64,000 nt of DNA, from contig JABCZH010000005.1 in the NCBI GenBank assembly GCA_013289795.1, forward strand, positions 62,001 through 126,000. The letters are read 5' to 3'. Below the pieces are notes generated by a model that saw only the letters and a list, made by a program, of their open reading frames with translations, was not told the origin of the DNA and made no database searches. Every line of letters begins with the position of its first letter. Position 1 is the first letter of the stretch. Source of the stretch: Acidobacteriota bacterium. Lineage in GTDB: Bacteria > Acidobacteriota > Terriglobia > Terriglobales > Acidobacteriaceae. Below are positions 62,306-64,000 of the stretch, in pieces. The position numbers were made by a program, and so were the translations under genes.

Positions 62306-63544
62306 ATGGCGACCACCGCCATTCCGCCGACCCATCATCCTCCCAAGCTGGTCCTGGGGGAGATTCTCAGTTTTGCCTACGACACTTTTTGCAGCAACAA
62401 GGTGCGTTTTGCGCTGACTGCGCTGGGCATGGTCATTGGGACGGCTTCGCTGATTCTGGTGGTCACGATCGGGATGACGGGTAAGCAATACGTTTTGAGC
62501 CTGATCCAGTCGATTGGCGCCAACCAGATCGATGCCGAATATCAAGGCGGCGAGCAGCGCAATGTGACCCCCGACCTGCTGACCATTGATGACATGTACG
62601 CGGTGCTGCAGCAGGTGCCGGGGATCGTGGCTGCGTCGCCGGTGGTTCCGCTGGATGACCGCATTCCCATTGGCGGAGGCAAGGAACGCGATCTACGCAC
62701 GCTGGGAGTGTTCCCTGAGTACACGGTAGTGCGCAACCTGGTGGTGCTTTCGGGGAGATTCTTCGATGCCCAGGACGAGCAGGCACGCAACAAAGTCGGC
62801 GTGATGCAGCAAAAGCTTGCCGAGGAGATTTACGGATCGGTGGGAGATGCAATCGGCAAGACGGTGAAAGTGAATGGCCTTCCCTTCACCATTATTGGAA
62901 CGTTTCGGGAACGAGTGGACACCTTTGGGCAAACGGAGGTGACCGACAACTCCATGCTGATTCCCTACACTGTGGCCCGCTTTTTTACTGAGACTGCGAA
63001 CGTGAGGCAGCTTTACTTTTCGGCCGCCGAACCCTCGATGGTGATTCCAGTCACGCAGCAGGTGAAGAGAGTCATCCAGTCCCGGCATCGTCCGGAATCG
63101 GTATACACCGTCCAGAACCTCACCGAGTTGGTGGCGGTGGCGGACAAAACCGCCAACGCGCTGACCATCGTCTTACTGCTCATTGCGACGGTTACGCTGC
63201 TGGTCAGTGGGATCGGGATCATGAACATCATGCTGGCAACGGTCAGCTCGCGGATTCGCGAGATCGGGATCCGCAAAGCCATCGGCGCGACCAGCCGTTC
63301 GATTCGTTATCAGTTCTTGTCGGAGGCGATTCTGATCTCTCTGATCGGCGGATCGGCGGGGGTGGTGATTGGCCTGGCAGTGCCGTTCTCGGTGCGGTTT
63401 CTGACCGAATACCGCATTCCTATTTCGGGGGTTTCGGCGATTGTCGCGATTCTGGTGTCGTCGCTGGTGGGGATTTTGTTTGGGACGATGCCGGCGGCGC
63501 GCGCGGCCAAGCTGGATCCGGTGGAGAGTTTGAGATACGAATGA
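62306..63544 (+). CDS. MacB/FtsX-type ABC transporter permease
   Basis: 412 residues with four membrane helices (near 35-55, 285-308, 335-365 and 375-400) and a large periplasmic domain between the first two, the plan of MacB_PCD/FtsX permeases: SNKVRFALTALGMVIGTASLILV, NLVVLSGRFFDAQDEQARNKVGVM, IRKAIGATSRSIRYQFLSEA. The ATPase partner gene is not in the window. Such systems export or release lipoproteins, peptides or macrolides by mechanotransmission; the substrate is unknown. Confidence 0.88.
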   Translation: MATTAIPPTHHPPKLVLGEILSFAYDTFCSNKVRFALTALGMVIGTASLILVVTIGMTGKQYVLSLIQSIGANQIDAEYQGGEQRNVTPDLLTIDDMYAVLQQVPGIVAASPVVPLDDRIPIGGGKERDLRTLGVFPEYTVVRNLVVLSGRFFDAQDEQARNKVGVMQQKLAEEIYGSVGDAIGKTVKVNGLPFTIIGTFRERVDTFGQTEVTDNSMLIPYTVARFFTETANVRQLYFSAAEPSMVIPVTQQVKRVIQSRHRPESVYTVQNLTELVAVADKTANALTIVLLLIATVTLLVSGIGIMNIMLATVSSRIREIGIRKAIGATSRSIRYQFLSEAILISLIGGSAGVVIGLAVPFSVRFLTEYRIPISGVSAIVAILVSSLVGILFGTMPAARAAKLDPVESLRYE

Positions 63545-63666
63545 GCTGTCAGCCCTCAGCTTTCAGCCAACTCAGATTGTTGTGGCACCGAAACAAGGCC
63601 CTCCACAAGGAACAGCTTGGGGAATATTGCTTGAACTGAGGGCTGATAGCTGACGGCTGACAGCTC
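63543..63666. repeat. Long imperfect inverted repeat (REP-like)
   Basis: GAGCTGTCAGCC and a further TCAGCTTTCAGCC at 63543-63568 match, on the other strand, GGCTGATAGCTGACGGCTGA and CAGCTC at 63641-63666, with about 2 mismatches in 26. The arms enclose about 70 bases. It resembles the CAGCTATCAGC-type REP elements of other bacteria and overlaps the end of the permease gene. Confidence 0.7.
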
Positions 63667-63696
63667 AAAAAGAAGGGCCGGGCTGGTTCGCCCGGC
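63665..63696 (-). terminator. Terminator for the leftward small gene
   Basis: On the minus strand GCCGGGC (63696-63690), loop, GCCCGGC (63683-63677), then a T-rich CCTTCTTTTT. It follows the gene at 63765 and matches a rho-independent terminator. Confidence 0.65.
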
Positions 63697-63764
63697 GCGT
63701 CTACTGCTTCACCTTCAGGGAGCGACTTGGTTTCGAAGTCCCTGCAGATTCTCTGTGGTGCCGC

Positions 63765-63995
63765 TTACATCACCAAAGCCAAACTCTCCAATTCGTGCTG
63801 TAACACCGGAATGGAGCAACCCGACATCTCGACCCGGCCAGCAGCGTCGAATGCCGCTTGCGGAGAAACACCGTAACCTCTGCCCATCAGGAAGACCTGC
63901 AACAGTTCCGCGGCCTCGCGGGAATCGATCAACCCCCCCTGCAACAGGTCGCTGCGTAAGGCGCTCAGTTCCGTCACCGTGAATCGCTCTCTCAT
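63765..63995 (-). CDS. Small helical protein of unknown function
   Basis: 76 residues, helical, with MRERFTVTELSALRSDLLQG and SREAAELLQVFLMGRGYGVSP. No family recognised. The ATG at 63993-63995 lies next to the right edge, so a ribosome site cannot be seen and a longer start outside the window is possible. A terminator follows its stop. Confidence 0.6.
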   Translation of the reverse strand: MRERFTVTELSALRSDLLQGGLIDSREAAELLQVFLMGRGYGVSPQAAFDAAGRVEMSGCSIPVLQHELESLALVM

Positions 63996-64000
63996 CGCCA

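Overview
The window is about 60% GC, densely coded on both strands and looks like a flagellated, Gram-negative member of the Acidobacteriota. That placement is an inference from the mix of families seen: a FecR/DUF6600 protein, a propeller-GGDEF sensor, a TPR serine/threonine kinase, a TonB-like protein beside an M48 protease, several HExxH proteases and many secreted beta-propellers. No rRNA or tRNA gene, CRISPR array, transposase or prophage is visible.

Layout. 0.1-13.7 kb: a diguanylate cyclase with a periplasmic propeller, an AMP-ligase/ACP/acyltransferase fusion, three tandem paralogous seven-repeat propellers, a quinoprotein-like propeller, a TonB-like protein and an M48 protease. 13.7-25.5 kb: an outer-membrane barrel, an Asp-box exoprotein, a 985-residue TPR protein, a LOG-family hydrolase, thiE, a TPR kinase, a YdeI-like protein, a SUMF1-like protein and a MerR regulator. 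25.6-42.6 kb: the motility island. flgM-flgN-flgK-flgL run rightward. fliC and fliD-fliS-orf run leftward. flbD-motA-motB and mcp-cheW-cheA-cheR-HDOD-cheB run rightward. 42.6-58.6 kb: a lone receiver, two divergent gluzincin-type proteases, a TPR protein, a PP2C-type phosphatase, an M49-like hydrolase, a PpiC chaperone, an OB-HD nuclease, a lipoprotein, a HAD hydrolase, kbl, a FAH-family hydrolase and a PilZ protein. 58.9-64 kb: a FecR/DUF6600 surface protein, a GT2 glycosyltransferase, a MacB-type permease and a small unknown gene.

The most coherent system is the motility island. Three sites with a TAAA-N15-GCCGATAA-like FliA (sigma-28) signature precede flgM, fliC and mcp, so late flagellar genes and the chemosensory operon appear to share one regulon with its own anti-sigma factor. 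The receptor carries a c-type haem motif (CLNCH) in its sensor region. CheA carries an extra helical module where the CheY-binding domain is usually found, an HDOD protein sits between cheR and cheB, and no cheY is present. This suggests a redox- or gas-sensing chemosystem.

Two genes look freshly damaged. flgK keeps its ribosome site and first five codons but has lost about 45 codons out of frame. kbl has an in-frame TAA 22 codons before its natural end, with an intact tail after it. Both need checking against reads, because they may be assembly errors or real lesions.
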